NCBI GenBank assembly: GCA_947044405.1 | Contig: CAMRHE010000021.1 | Location: 11,144,501 to 11,208,500 of the forward strand | Direction of reading: 5' to 3' | From: Leptodactylus fallax | Lineage: Eukaryota > Chordata > Amphibia > Anura > Leptodactylidae | DNA length: 64,000 nucleotides | Part shown: positions 49,544 to 61,762 of the stretch, in pieces | Layout of the letters: each line of letters starts with the position of its first letter | How positions within the stretch are numbered: position 1 is the stretch's first letter | Position numbers and translations under genes: made by a program | Notes under the pieces: generated by a model | Told to the model about the DNA's origin: nothing | What the model saw: the letters and a program-made list of their open reading frames with translations, nothing else | Databases searched by the model: none

Positions 49544-51120
49544 CAGTGCCTTGCAAAAATATTCATTCCTCTTGAACTTTTTCACATTTTGTCACCTTAC
49601 AACCACAAACGTAAACATATTTTATTGCAATTTTAAGTGATAGAACAAAACAAAGTAGCACATAATTGTGAAGTGGAACGAAAATGATACATGGTTTTCA
49701 AAATTTTAATCAAATAAAAAAAAAAAAAAAATCTGAAAAGTGTGACATGCAAAAGTATTCAGCCCCCTGTACTCTAATACACCTAAATAAAATCCAGTGT
49801 AATCATCTGCCTTCTGAAGTCACTTAATTAGTTAATAGAGTCCAGCTGTGTGTAGTTTAGTCTCAGTATAAATACACCTGTTCTGTGAAGGCCTCAGTGG
49901 TTTGTTAGAGAACACTAGTGAACAAACAGCATCATGAAGACCAAGGAACTCACCAGACAGCTCAGAGATAAAGTTGTGGAGAAGTTTAAAGCAGGGTTAG
50001 GTTATAAAAACATATCCCAAGCTTTGAGCATCCCAAGGAGCACTGTTCAATCCATCATCCAAAAATGAAAAAAGTATTCTACAACTGCAAAACTACAAAG
50101 ACATGGCCGTACACCTAAACTGACAGATTGAGCAAGGAGAGCACTGGTCAGAGAAGCAACCAAGAGGCCGATGGTCACTCTGTAGGAGCTGCGGAAATCC
50201 ACAGCTCAGGTGGGAGAATCTCTCCAGAGGACAACTATAAGTCGTGCACTCCACAAATCCACAAATGGCAAGAAGAAAACCATTGTTGAAAGAAAGACAT
50301 AAGCCCCTTTTGCAGTTTGCCACAAGCCATATAGGGGACACAGCAAACATGTGGAAGAAGGTGCTCTGGTTAGATGAGACCAAAGTTGAACTTTTTGGCC
50401 TAACTGCAAAGCGCTATGTGTGGTGGAAAAGTAACACTGCTCATCACCCTGAACACACCAACCCAATGTGAAACATGGTGGCAGCATCATGCTGTGGGGA
50501 GGCTTTTCTTCAGCAGGGACAGGGAAGCTGGTCAGAAATTATGGGAAGATGGATGGAGCTAAATACTGGGAAATCATGGAAGAAAACCTGTTGGAGGCAG
50601 CAAAAGACTTGAGACTGGGAAGGAGATTACAGCAAGTCAATGACCCTAGACATACAGCCAGAGCTACAGTGGAATGGTTTAGATCAAACAATATTCATGT
50701 GTTAGAATGACCCAGTCAAAGTTCAGACCTAAATCCCATTGAGCATCTGTGGCAAGACATGAAAATTGCTGTTCACAGACGCTCTCCATCCAATCTGGCT
50801 GAGCTTGAGCTATTTTGCAAAGAAGAATGGACAAAAATCTCAGTCTCTAGATGTGAAAAGTTGATAGAGACATACCCCAAAAGACTTGTAGCTGTAATTG
50901 CAGCGAAAGGTGGCTCTACAAAGTATTGATATAGGGGGGCTGAATACTTTTGCACGTCACACTTTTTTTTAGATTTTTTTTATTAAAATTTTGAAAACCA
51001 TGTATCAACTTTGTGTTGGTCTGTCGCTTAAAATCTCAATAAAATACATTTAAGTTTGTGGTTGTAAGGTGACAAAATGTGAAAAAGTTCAAGGGGTATG
51101 AATACTTTTGCAAGACACTG
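49544..51120 (+). mobile_element. Tc1/mariner element F
   Basis: Flanking TA at 49542-49543 and 51121-51122. Left end CAGTGCCTTGCAAAAATATTC; right end GAATACTTTTGCAAGACACTG. Long inverted repeats of about 190 bp reach GTGTGACATGCAAAAG inside. It is related to element G by transposase and termini but is distinctly diverged from it. Confidence 0.95.
49934..50929 (+). pseudogene. Tc1 transposase, element F (stops, catalytic Asp to Val)
   Basis: Starts at the ATG giving MKTKELTRQLRDKVVEKFK and ends GSTKY with TGA at 50927-50929. The span is 332 codons against about 340 in element G. Early in-frame stops occur in the DNA-binding half (for example TGA after QK near 50066, and in the linker near 50128), and TAG near 50182. 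Frame changes occur near 50240 and 50630. The first catalytic site reads WLDETK (D kept). The second reads QQVND, so its aspartate codon has become valine, and the preceding strand is shortened by a small deletion. The glutamate in [11 protein letters not shown] is kept. Inactive. Confidence 0.9.
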
Positions 51121-51190
51121 TATACCCCATCCACGATTCTACCCCTTGGATTGCTACAATAGTTAAACTACCATGGGAAGGTTGTATTAT

Positions 51191-51761
51191 CTATTGAGAA
51201 ATTATTTTTTAGCTGATAAATAGTTTCTATCTACAAATCTGTTGTCTTTTTCTTTCAATTCAACTGTATCAGGAAATCAATAGCTCTTTGCTCTGCCTTC
51301 CTCTATGTTGAACTCCATGAGTTATAAACAGTAGTTTATTTGTGTGACACACATGCTGCCTGTTCAGTTGGACCGAGTATCAGTTTCTGTCCTCTTCTAT
51401 ATGACTTAGAGGCAACCCAGCAACCAATTGACTTATCTAATGTATCACATTTCAATTGACAGTTTGACAGTTGATGCTTCTTGGATTGTAATGACAATTT
51501 CCCCAGACATGAATGCATTACTAATCAGCAGTACTGAAGGGCACATGTGGACTGGATTACTTATTGTACATGCAAGATGTGAAGCATTTTTATTTTGCAT
51601 GCTTTGCATGTTGTTGCTGTATAATCTGTATTGCATAAAGACTTTTTAAGCAGATTTAGATAGAGGTGAAATCCTGCTTGTCTATCCTTATACTTGTGAT
51701 CCTTTTTGATGTAGCATTCAAAGTTAAAAAGCAAATGCAGATTGTGATTCTTAATGGTTTC
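51191..51761. other. intron, no feature recognised
   Basis: AT-rich, no assigned content. Confidence 0.35.
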
Positions 51762-52075
51762 TTAAAGAGAACCTTTTGCTATCTCTGCCAAGTCCAGCTT
51801 TTTTAATAGGTGCTGCTCTGCTGATTCTGGCACAGTTGGAATTTTTCTCTGACCCCCACCATTCCTGAGCTATATGTGCTGTTAGTTTTGGTACCTGATA
51901 TGCTATTTAGGTTCTGTGCTGTCAGGAGGGCAGTGTCAGGCAGAAACAGGCAAGAGGTATGAAACTGAGCTCTGACACTGTCCACCTCTGATTGGAGCTC
52001 TGACTCACACCCCCTTTCCTACCCCTGCTTGACATTGTCTACCTGACAATAAAAGCTTAAGGGGATTGTCTGGGC
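51762..52075. repeat. MITE family M4 copy
   Basis: Begins TTAAAGAGAACCTTTTGCTA and has TACCTGATATGCTATTTAGG and GGGCAGTGTCAGGCAG. The right terminus is not clear. Confidence 0.7.
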
Positions 52076-52104
52076 CAAAAAAAATATTTTTAAAATTGGC
52101 CAGG

Positions 52105-52340
52105 GGAGGTGAAAAAAAAAAATTATACTCTCCTGTCCGGTGACCTCCTAGCGCGGTCCGGTCCTGCTGCTTTGGTGTCTTCTAAAAGTGATCGCCATTT
52201 GTGACGTCCCAGATCCTTTCTGCTGAAGCTGCTAATTGGTCTTGGGATCAGACCCCGGGATGTCACAGGTAGTGAAGTCACATGCCCTTCGCTGAGGCCG
52301 CTGATTGGCCACAGCAGTCACGTGTGGCGGGAACTTCCTC
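52105..52340. repeat. GC-rich interspersed repeat, copy 3
   Basis: Runs from ACTCTCCTGTCCGGTGACC to CAGTCACGTGTGGCGGGA, with CATGCCCTTCGCTGAGGCCG as the shared core. The SINE at 52341 inserted at or near its end. Confidence 0.65.
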
Positions 52341-52610
52341 GGCAACACGGTGGCTCAGTTGTTAGCATTGCAGCCTTGCAGCACTGGAGTCCTGGGTTCG
52401 AATCCTGTCAAGGACATCTGCAAAGGAGTTTGTATGTTCTCCCCGTATTTGTGTGGGTTTCCTCCGGGTACTCTGGTTTCCTCCCACACTCCAAAGACAT
52501 ATTGATAGGGAATGTAGATTGTGAGCCCTATGTGGGACAGTGACTGTTAATCTCTGTAAAGCAATACGGAATATGATGGCGCTATACAAGTAAGCATAAT
52601 AAAATAAAAA
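52341..52610 (+). mobile_element. full-length tRNA-derived SINE with L2-like tail
   Basis: The head resembles a tRNA and carries an RNA polymerase III A-box (TGGCTCAGTTG, 52351-52361) and a perfect B-box (GGTTCGAATCC, 52395-52405). The body follows (CTCCCACACTCCAAAGACAT) and then the L2-like tail (GTAAAGCAATACGGAATATG, GGCGCTATACAAG) and an AATAAAATAAA end. Truncated copies lie at 1532 and 33041. Inferred to be mobilised by an L2-type LINE that recognises the shared tail. Confidence 0.9.
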
Positions 52611-53289
52611 TTATGGTTTCCAATAATTGGCAAAGACTGACTTCAGCTCCGAAGAACACAGTTTAAGTTCAGTTTGCTCTGTGGTTACCAGTTTACAGTA
52701 TTTTCATCAGTTTGGAAGGATTTAGTGTGGCCTTGTGATATTGGGTGAGAGTGGGGTGCTGTGTGTAGTATACTGATCTGATAGTATGAGTGTGACCAAA
52801 AGTCTGCTAGCCAGCATGATACACAACATGTAACAATTTGACTGCAGCTTATAGTGCCTTATTTGTGTGCAGTTAGAATACTAAGCAGTCACTCCTTTCC
52901 AAAATGCTACGCTTGTGAGTATTTTCAACATGTGCATCCTTAATCGTTGTTAATTTTCTGTATCCTGCTGTTAACCAGTATTTTAACTTGCTGATGTGTC
53001 TGTAAGCATGGTGTTTTTCAGTGGTATGTTGTAAATTTGATATAATTTTCAGTGGTTTGCTTTTCATTGCAGTGGACACAATGTGATACCACAGAGGCAG
53101 CTCCAGAATTGTGAATCCTCCTGAAGTTTCCCTAGTGATCACTGTAGAGGCTTCATTTGTCAGACCCATCATGATCAGCTGATTGCCAGTGGATCCTTAG
53201 CTAGTGAAAGGATTGCTCAGATGCAACTACACCATGAATACTGCACTGTACATGTAATACTTCTATAAAAAAAAAAAAAATCTATAATT
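52611..53289. other. intron, no gene recognised
   Basis: A 99-codon frame on the minus strand (52873-53172) is open but has no recognised motif. The reading could be a chance frame or part of an old transposon. Confidence 0.3.
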
Positions 53290-53640
53290 ACCTATACCGC
53301 CCCAGGGACACTTTCTGATAATAAGGTGATGTTCCGTTTCACCGCTTCTGAAATGGAACGTCACCATTACTCTCTCCCCCCCCCCCCCCTCCAACCCCAT
53401 CAATACTTATGTGTGTTCCTGTCCAGGAACAGCTCCTCCCCTCTTCCTCTCAGCAAGCGCTTGTGCAGTCTGCAGGTGCCTGCGACACATACACAGTAGA
53501 GATGGCACTTCATCTCCACTGCGCAGGCGTCACAGGTACTTCCGGTCTGTGCACGGGATAGGAGAGTGGAAGAGAAGCATCTCCAGCCTGCGCAGAGTGA
53601 AGGAGAAAGGAGGAGCAGTTTCCCAGAAAGGAAGATAGAT
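53290..53640. repeat. GC-rich repeat-like segment with polyC run
   Basis: Contains the inverted phrases ATGTTCCGTTTCA and TGAAATGGAACGT (53329-53355), a C-run at 53378-53391, and a CTTCCGGTCTGTGC...CCTGCGCAG stretch. Probably another dispersed element. No gene. Confidence 0.45.
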
Positions 53641-53716
53641 AAGTATGATGCGATGGGTGGGGTGGGGCTAGTAGTGGGCGGGATATTGTTAGGTGGGGAC
53701 TAAGACCCTTGGGTTA

Positions 53717-54135
53717 TGTTGCCGTAGTTCTAATTAAATAAGGAAGAAATCACGAGCTCGGGAAACAGACACAGACACTGAAAGTATCAAGTGTTGAATG
53801 CTTCGATTTATTGGTTGGTAGAACAAGTTTATATAGGAAACACAATAATCTATATTTAGCCTTCTGTTACGCTGTTCTATATGTCCAAAAGCCGGTTTAA
53901 ACCAGTCTCAGAGTTGTGCGTCAAACAGGGACATTTCTTAAAGTCAGCACAAGGCCACATGACATCTGGGGTCAAAGATTAGGTTCCTTGCAACATAAAC
54001 ATAAGCATGTCTGCATCCTGTATAGATATGTGATCCGGAACTCATAATGAGCTTGCTTCACTCTTTTGTTTCCCTTATCAATATATATATATTAATATAT
54101 ACATTTTAGCAAGTAAAACATGTTTAACCCTTACA
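53717..54135 (-). repeat. probable solo LTR of an endogenous retrovirus-like element
   Basis: Minus-strand boundaries TGTAAGGGTTAAACATG (54135) and ...CTACGGCAACA (53717) give the canonical TG...CA ends. Inside are a TATA-type CCTATATAAAC (53828-53838) and, about 25 bp further on, AATAAA (53807-53812). These are the usual U3-R order. No internal region adjoins it, and the 5-bp flanks do not match, so the target duplication has decayed or the ends are slightly off. Confidence 0.55.
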
Positions 54136-54968
54136 ATAGTTTAACTAGGGAGAAAGGGAGGGGGTGTAATGGAGTGAGAGAGGAAGGGGGGCAGTGAGAG
54201 GGAGGTAGTATGGAAGGTACACAAGTAGATACACAGCAGGAAGTTACACCATGTAATCAAATGCAGAGGATACCAGGGGCTCCCACAGACACCCAGAAAT
54301 CACTCAAAACACTGCTAAAGGTATATGGGTGTACTTATTAGCCCATTACTAGCACTAACAGACCTATTTTAAAAATATTTTTTTGCTCGGAAAACCTCTT
54401 TAAGTGAAATATTGTGCCTGTATTGTTTGATAACGTCTACATTTGTAAAGATTCTTTCAAAATCAAGACATGTGGTTATGATAGAAACTTTTCTCATTGA
54501 AAAGCTAGCACACTTAACAAAAGTAAGTGTATTATTGGGGAGGGCAAGGGAAATAAACAGAAGAGACCTTTTTCTGAATTACCGCTCATATACTGTATAT
54601 CAAATACTTTTTTTTTTTTTTATTTCCCTAGTGACTGCTGCATTATACTGATAAGCTTTGAGATATTTATTAAGGCTCATTAAATCTTACACTGCAATAA
54701 ATAATTAATAGAGGTGATTGAAAAGACAAATATTCACACTGCATTGATGTGCAAAAGTTCAGTAGCTCTTGGGATCTCACTAGTTTCCATAGCAATTATG
54801 AGGGTTCCTTTACTATACTATATTTTGTGCCAGAAATTGGGATTTTTAAGTAATTTCAAAGTCTCTATTTGCCTAATTTATCAGTAAATTCTAAGCATAT
54901 TGCTTGTGTTTAAAATGAAATCCTAGCATTGCATGTCACACGCACTCTTCCTCAATTATATTTTTCGG
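54136..54968. other. intron; AT-rich low-copy block, candidate conserved non-coding sequence
   Basis: No repeat motif from about 54400 to 54960, with clusters of TAAT and TTGATG words. Function cannot be judged. Confidence 0.3.
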
Positions 54969-55417
54969 TTAAAGAGGACCTATCTCCATCTCCACTAATT
55001 CCATTTCTTAGCATATGTTTATAGCTGCTGCTCCATTGATTCCAGCACCAGAATTTTCTCTCTAGCCCCCACCATTCCTAAGCAATCAATGCTGTCAGTT
55101 TGGGTGCCTGATATGCTTTGTAGGCTCTGTACTGTCAGGAGGGCGGTGTCAGGCAGGAGCAAACAAGGAGTGTGATTTTTGACCTCTGACACTGGCTGCC
55201 TCTGATTGGAGCTCCAAATCACAGCCCACTGCCGGACACTGCCCTTCTGACATTGCAGAACTTAAATTGCACATCAGGCATCAAAACTAACTGTGCTTGT
55301 TGCTTATGAACGGTGGTGACTAGAGAGAAAATTCTAACTGTGCTGGAATCAGTAGAGCAGCACCTATTAACAGATGCTAAGAACTTGAATTGCGGAGGTG
55401 GTGAAAGATCCTCTTCA
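54969..55417. repeat. MITE family M4, complete copy
   Basis: Termini TTAAAGAGGACCTATCTCC and GGTGGTGAAAGATCCTCTTCAA are imperfect inverted repeats, and the halves pair over most of their length. Confidence 0.8.
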
Positions 55418-56618
55418 ATAGCATAACATTTCAGGCATTAATAAAGGTTTTGTTCATCAATTGAGTGGCAGTTGTTTAGTTACCAGTCTCCGCCATTGAT
55501 TAACTGGGCAGCGGTACCCAGCCATTCCCTGATGCTACAGGATAGGTGCAGGAAGTGGACAGTGAGGCCAGGGCACAGTGTGAATGGCACTAGCAGGGGG
55601 ATTGGTAGAGGTGAGTATACGCTCTTTTGCTTTTTCAGCCATTTGCAGCCCCACCACACTTTTTTATACACCTGGAAGGAGCAATTTTTAAATTTGGAAA
55701 ATCTTTACAAAAATGTTACTTTTTAGCTATTGATTATGAATAGTAAGTTGATGCCTTAAAAGGGTTCTCTGGGAAATGGACAAAAACCATATCAGAGAAC
55801 TCACCCTGAAAGGTGCCTTGGTTAGGTGTATAAGTTTGTTTTGTGTATAGTGGTATGATTTAAGCAAACAAAATGGCCATCAGTACTATCCTCTCTATGA
55901 AACATGTTCTACGACAGATTCCCTGCTGTCGTAGGGGGCTGAGCCAGGAAGGGCTTAAATGGTCACTAACTTTTCAGACAACTTGGTCTCATTTCATTGA
56001 GCATGTGATTCTGGACCAAAATGTAATGTACTTTTAGTTAAAAATATGGCTGCTTTCTGCCTGAAAAACCTCTCTAAAGTTCCACTAGGTGTCTCCCTTC
56101 TAGCTAATTTCAGATCACTCGCTAATTAACAGGCACTCTTTTTGTTACTAAGGAAGTCCATCCCCTAGATACATTCAATTCTGTCTTGCTTATCTCAGTA
56201 AGCGTAGAGGGCAGTCCTTTTCTCTCTTCACACAGTGATAGGAGAGAGGAGGGGTTGTTTCTGCTCATTGCCTTCACAGACATGTCTGCAAACTCTTGCT
56301 ATGTGCAAAAAACTGAGTATCTTGCAAATCTCACAGCTTGCATTTTTCAGGTCTTTGTTTGCAATTGTATAGTTACTCTTGGCAATATGGCAGAACAGCA
56401 TCTGCAATGGATGGGAGAAAGGGACATATCCTTATTGTATATGCCCCCTGGCTGAGAGACAAATGTAAAATGTATTTCAGCAATAATTTGATTAACAGCA
56501 GAAAAACTAATAGGACATCATGTATGAAAGCTTATACATGATATACTGTATATGAAACAGAATGCCCAGCAAGACTCTGCACATATTACAACTTTTCATG
56601 AAAACTCAGGAACTCTTT
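54969..56618 (+). repeat. inverted duplication, arm 2
   Basis: Mirror image of 39778-41490, including the boundary TCAATAGCATAACATTTCAGG between the M4 MITE and the rest. That shared boundary shows both arms descend from one composite unit. It ends with TTTTCATGAAAACTCAGGAA. This arm lacks the polyC run of arm 1. Confidence 0.8.
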
Positions 56619-57040
56619 CTATTCAGGCTGTTTCACAATCATCTTCAGAGAAGCAGTCACAGTCAATGTGACTGAAGCCCTGTCAGACTGATACACAGCC
56701 TTAACAGAAATGATCGATGTTAGGTCCAGGCCTTGACTCTGTCCCCTGTAGCAGCAGACAACCTGTCCTTGTTAATTTCTAAGATGGGTTTTACACACAG
56801 AACAGTACTAGTGGCTGTTTTGTTTATCATCATCATACTTTTATAGGCAACACGAGCTCCTACATATTAGTAAGGGTAGGTAGCCAGGCATAACTTGATG
56901 CTCCTGTGCCCCAACGCAAAATCTATAATGATGCCTCTACTTACCCTGCGCTATTTAGAATAGTGGTATATTTTATGTAGGAGATTTTAGTTTGTAGAAA
57001 CTGTTACTGCAGCACCCCTTATAGCTATGCCCCTGTATCT
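56619..57040. other. intron, no feature recognised
   Basis: Short unassigned stretch before the nested transposon cluster. Confidence 0.35.
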
Positions 57041-58120
57041 TTAACCCCTTCCCGCTGGTGACATTTTTTGATTTTGGTTTTTGACTCCTCGCCTTCCAAA
57101 CTTTTTTATTTTTCCGTTCACAGATCCATATGAGGGTTTAATGTTTGTGGGAAAAATTGTTCTTCATAATGGTGTCATTTATTATTCTCTACATAATAAT
57201 CTTTATGTACTGGGAAGCTGGGAAAAAATTCAGAATGGGGCGGAATTGGAGAAAAATTGTATTTGTGTGACTTCTTACGGGCTTCGTTTTCACTCTGCAG
57301 AAAAAATGACATGTAACCTGTATTCTATGTTTTGGTATGATTCCATGGATACAAAATTTATTTAGTTTTTTCATTTTAACCCCTTACCAAAAATACAAAA
57401 CTTTGCAAAAATAATTTTTTAATTAAAATTGCCATATTCTGACACCGGTAACTTTTTTTATATTTCCATGTACGGGGATGCATAGGGCGTCTTTTTTTGC
57501 AGGACCAGATGTCTATTCCTTTGATCACTTTTTATTAAAATTTTTATCAGAGGCAAAACAACAAAAAAAACTACAGTGTTTTTTTTCCCCGCTGCGTCGT
57601 TCACCATATGGGAAAAATATTTTTATAAATTTGTAGATTGGGCATTGTCGGATACAGGGATACCTAATGTGTATGTTTTTCACAGTAATTTTTAACTTTT
57701 ATATGTATTCTAGGGGCGAAGGAAGGGCGATTTGAACTTTTAATTCTTATGATTTTTTTATATATATATATATAAAGTACATACATAGTGCCTTGCGAAA
57801 GTATTCGGCCCCCTTGAACTTTTCAGCCTTTTGCCACATTTCAGGCTTCAAACATAAGGATATAAAATTTTAATTTTTTGGTGAAGAATCAACAAGTGGG
57901 ACACAATTGTGAAGTGGAACGAAATTTATTGGTTATTTTAAACTTTTGTAAAAAATAAAAAACTGAAAAGTGGGGCATGCAATATTATTCGGCCCCTTTA
58001 CTTTCAGTGCAGCAAACTCACTCCAGAAGTTCAGTGAGGATCTCTGAATGTTCCAATGTTGTCCTTAATAACTGATGATGATAAATATAATCCACCTGTG
58101 TGTAATCAAGTCTCTGTATA

Positions 58121-59682
<1,562 letters not shown>

Positions 59683-59738
59683 TAAATGCACCTGCTCTGT
59701 GATAGTCTCAGGGTTCTGTTTAAAGCGCAGATAGCATC

Positions 59739-60758
59739 ATGAAGACCAAGGAACACACCAGGCAGGTCCGTGATACTGTTGTGGAGAAGTTTAAAGCTGG
59801 ATTTGGATACAAAAAGATTTCCCAAACTTTAAACATCCCAAGGAGCACTGTGCAAGCGATCATATTGAAATGGAAGGAGTATCAGACCACTGCAAATCTA
59901 CCAAGACCAGGCTGTCCCTCTAAACTTTCATCTCAAACAAGGAGAAGGCTGACCAGAGATGCAGCCAAGAGGCCCATGATCACTCTGGATGAACTGCAGA
60001 GATCTACAGCTGAGGTGGGAGAGTTTGTCCATAGGACAACAATCAGTCGTACACTGCGCAAATCTGGCCTTTATGGAAGAGTGGCAAGAAGAAAGCCATT
60101 TCTCAAAGATATCCATAAAAAGTCTCGTTTAAAGTTTGCCACAAGCCACCTGGGAGACACACCAAACATGTGGAAGAAGGTGCTCTGGTCAGATGAAACC
60201 AAAATCGAACTTTTTGGCCACAATGCAAAACGATATGTTTGGCCTAAAAGCAACACAGCTCATCACCCTGAACACACCATCCCCACTGTCAAACATGGTG
60301 GTGGCAGCATCATGGTTTGGGCCTGCTTTTCTTCAGCAGGGACAGGGAAGATGGTTAAAATTGATGGGAAGATGGATGGAGCCAAATACAGGACCATTCT
60401 GGAAGAAAACCTGTTGGAGTCTGCAAAAGACCTGAGACTGGGACAGAGATTTATCTTCCAACAAGACAATTATCTCAAACATAAAGCAAAATCTACAATG
60501 GAATGGTTCACAAATAAACGTATCCAGGTGTTAGAATGGCCAAGTCAAAGCCCAGACCTGAATCCAATCGAGAATCTGTGGAAAGAACTGAAAACTGCTG
60601 TTCACAAACGCTCTCTATCCAACCTCACTGAGCTCGAGCTGTTTTCCAAGGAAGAATGGGCAAGAATTTCAGTCTCTCGATGTGCAAAACTGATAGAGAC
60701 ATACCCCAAGCGACTTGCAGCTGTAATCGCAGCAAAAGGTGGCGCTACAAAGTATTAA
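59739..60758 (+). CDS. Tc1 transposase, element G, uninterrupted 339 codons
   Basis: Cut-and-paste DNA transposase that binds its inverted repeats and inserts at TA. Starts at the ATG giving MKTKEHTRQVRD and runs without a stop to GGATKY, the normal length for the family (about 340). First helix-turn-helix at about residues 10-50 (AGFGYKKISQTLNIPRSTVQ). The hook-type linker reads PRPGCPSK at 55-62, where the usual GRPR-like arginine is Cys. Second helix-turn-helix at about 70-112. DDE domain: D152 (WSDET), a glycine-rich box HGGGSIMVW at 186-194, D243 (QQDN) and E278 (NPIENLW). Exactly 34 residues lie between the last two. Oddity: after QQDN the invariant D-P of this family is Tyr-Leu (residues 245-246), which may impair catalysis. 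The left inverted repeat is separated from the gene by element A2. It probably lacks expression from its own leader now. Confidence 0.92.
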   Translation: MKTKEHTRQVRDTVVEKFKAGFGYKKISQTLNIPRSTVQAIILKWKEYQTTANLPRPGCPSKLSSQTRRRLTRDAAKRPMITLDELQRSTAEVGEFVHRTTISRTLRKSGLYGRVARRKPFLKDIHKKSRLKFATSHLGDTPNMWKKVLWSDETKIELFGHNAKRYVWPKSNTAHHPEHTIPTVKHGGGSIMVWACFSSAGTGKMVKIDGKMDGAKYRTILEENLLESAKDLRLGQRFIFQQDNYLKHKAKSTMEWFTNKRIQVLEWPSQSPDLNPIENLWKELKTAVHKRSLSNLTELELFSKEEWARISVSRCAKLIETYPKRLAAVIAAKGGATKY

Positions 60759-60975
60759 CTTAAGGGGACCGAATAATTTGGCACGCCCGACTTTTCAGTT
60801 TTTTATTTTTTACAAAAGTTTAAAATATCCAATAAATTTCGTTCCACTTCACGATTGTGTCCCACTTGTTGATTCTTCACCAAAAAATTAAAATTTTATA
60901 TCCTTATGTTTGAAGCCTGAAATGTGGCAAAAGGTTGAAAAGTTCAAGGGGGCCGAAAACTTTCGCAAGGCACTG

Positions 60976-60997
60976 TGTGTGTGTGTGTATGTGTGTA

Positions 60998-61052
<55 letters not shown>

Positions 61053-61075
61053 TATGTGTGTGTGTATATATATAT
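60976..61075. repeat. (TG)n/(TA)n microsatellite
   Basis: TGTGTG then TATATA runs directly at the right end of element G. The matching left flank also carries TATATATA (57755-57775), suggesting G inserted into a TA array. Confidence 0.92.
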
Positions 61076-61429
61076 AATTTATTTTTTTTTTTTATTTTTT
61101 TTTATTGCATTTAATAGACCCCTTAGCAGTCTGATCACTAATGAAATGCTTTACAATGCTAATGAATTGCAATGCATTGCAAAACACCAACACTTATATT
61201 ACAGGCTGCATAGAGCAGCCTGTAATAGAAGTATATGCAGACAAGCCTGGGAGCTTTCAACAGACTCCTGGCTGGAATGGCAACGGAAAGTCAGCCCCGG
61301 ATCTCGGTGGAGGGAGCCTTAATGCCCACGATCACTGCAGGCACTGCTCAGCTCATTTTGCATCACTTTTTCATCAGTTATGTTTTATAATTTTTGATGG
61401 CCTAGTTTCATTTGTTTTGCACTTTTGTT

Positions 61430-61705
61430 TCGTTGGTCTTTATGGACTCAACCCACTGATCCATTTTTAATGGACATAAAACTATCAGTCCATTTTACAT
61501 TCATTAAAAATGGTTCCATTGATTTCTATTGGGTCTGTGTGTCAGAGAAAACAAAGATAGAGCATGTCAGTTTTTTGATGGCTGTGAAAAATGGCCAGTC
61601 AGAAAAAATGGACATGTAAATAGACACACAGAATTCAGTGTCTTCTAAAAACGGCTGTGTGATGCTAAATGGACATTTTTCACTGTTGTGTGAATAACGC
61701 CTAAG
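61430..61705. repeat. MITE-like repeat, one terminus visible
   Basis: Ends TGTGTGAATAACGCCTAA, has repeated ATGGACAT / GTCCATTT words and a GATTTCTATTGGGTC core. The left end is not defined. Confidence 0.5.
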
Positions 61706-61762
61706 ACTGTCTCAGATCTCATAATCCTACTCCCTTTGTCTAGTGTAGCCAAATATCACATA

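Larger units (their letters stand above)
48062..51190 (-). mobile_element. Ty3/gypsy retrotransposon pol fragment, split by Tc1 element F
   Basis: Minus-strand pol sequence: protease-side region (about 51190-51123 and 49541-49275), reverse transcriptase (about 49060-48430) and the start of RNase H (48340-48062). Element F occupies 49544-51120 with a TA duplication, so it landed in an already resident retroelement. No LTR was recognised on either side, and gag and integrase are missing. Confidence 0.85.

Noticed and set aside
52873..53172. 99-codon minus-strand frame as a possible gene
   Set aside because: No motif, no splice context and no partner exon. Kept only as an unassigned frame.
60975..61322. 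115-codon frame rich in Cys, Val, Tyr and Ile
   Set aside because: It starts in the TG/TA microsatellite and continues into the piggyBac-like tail. No real protein.
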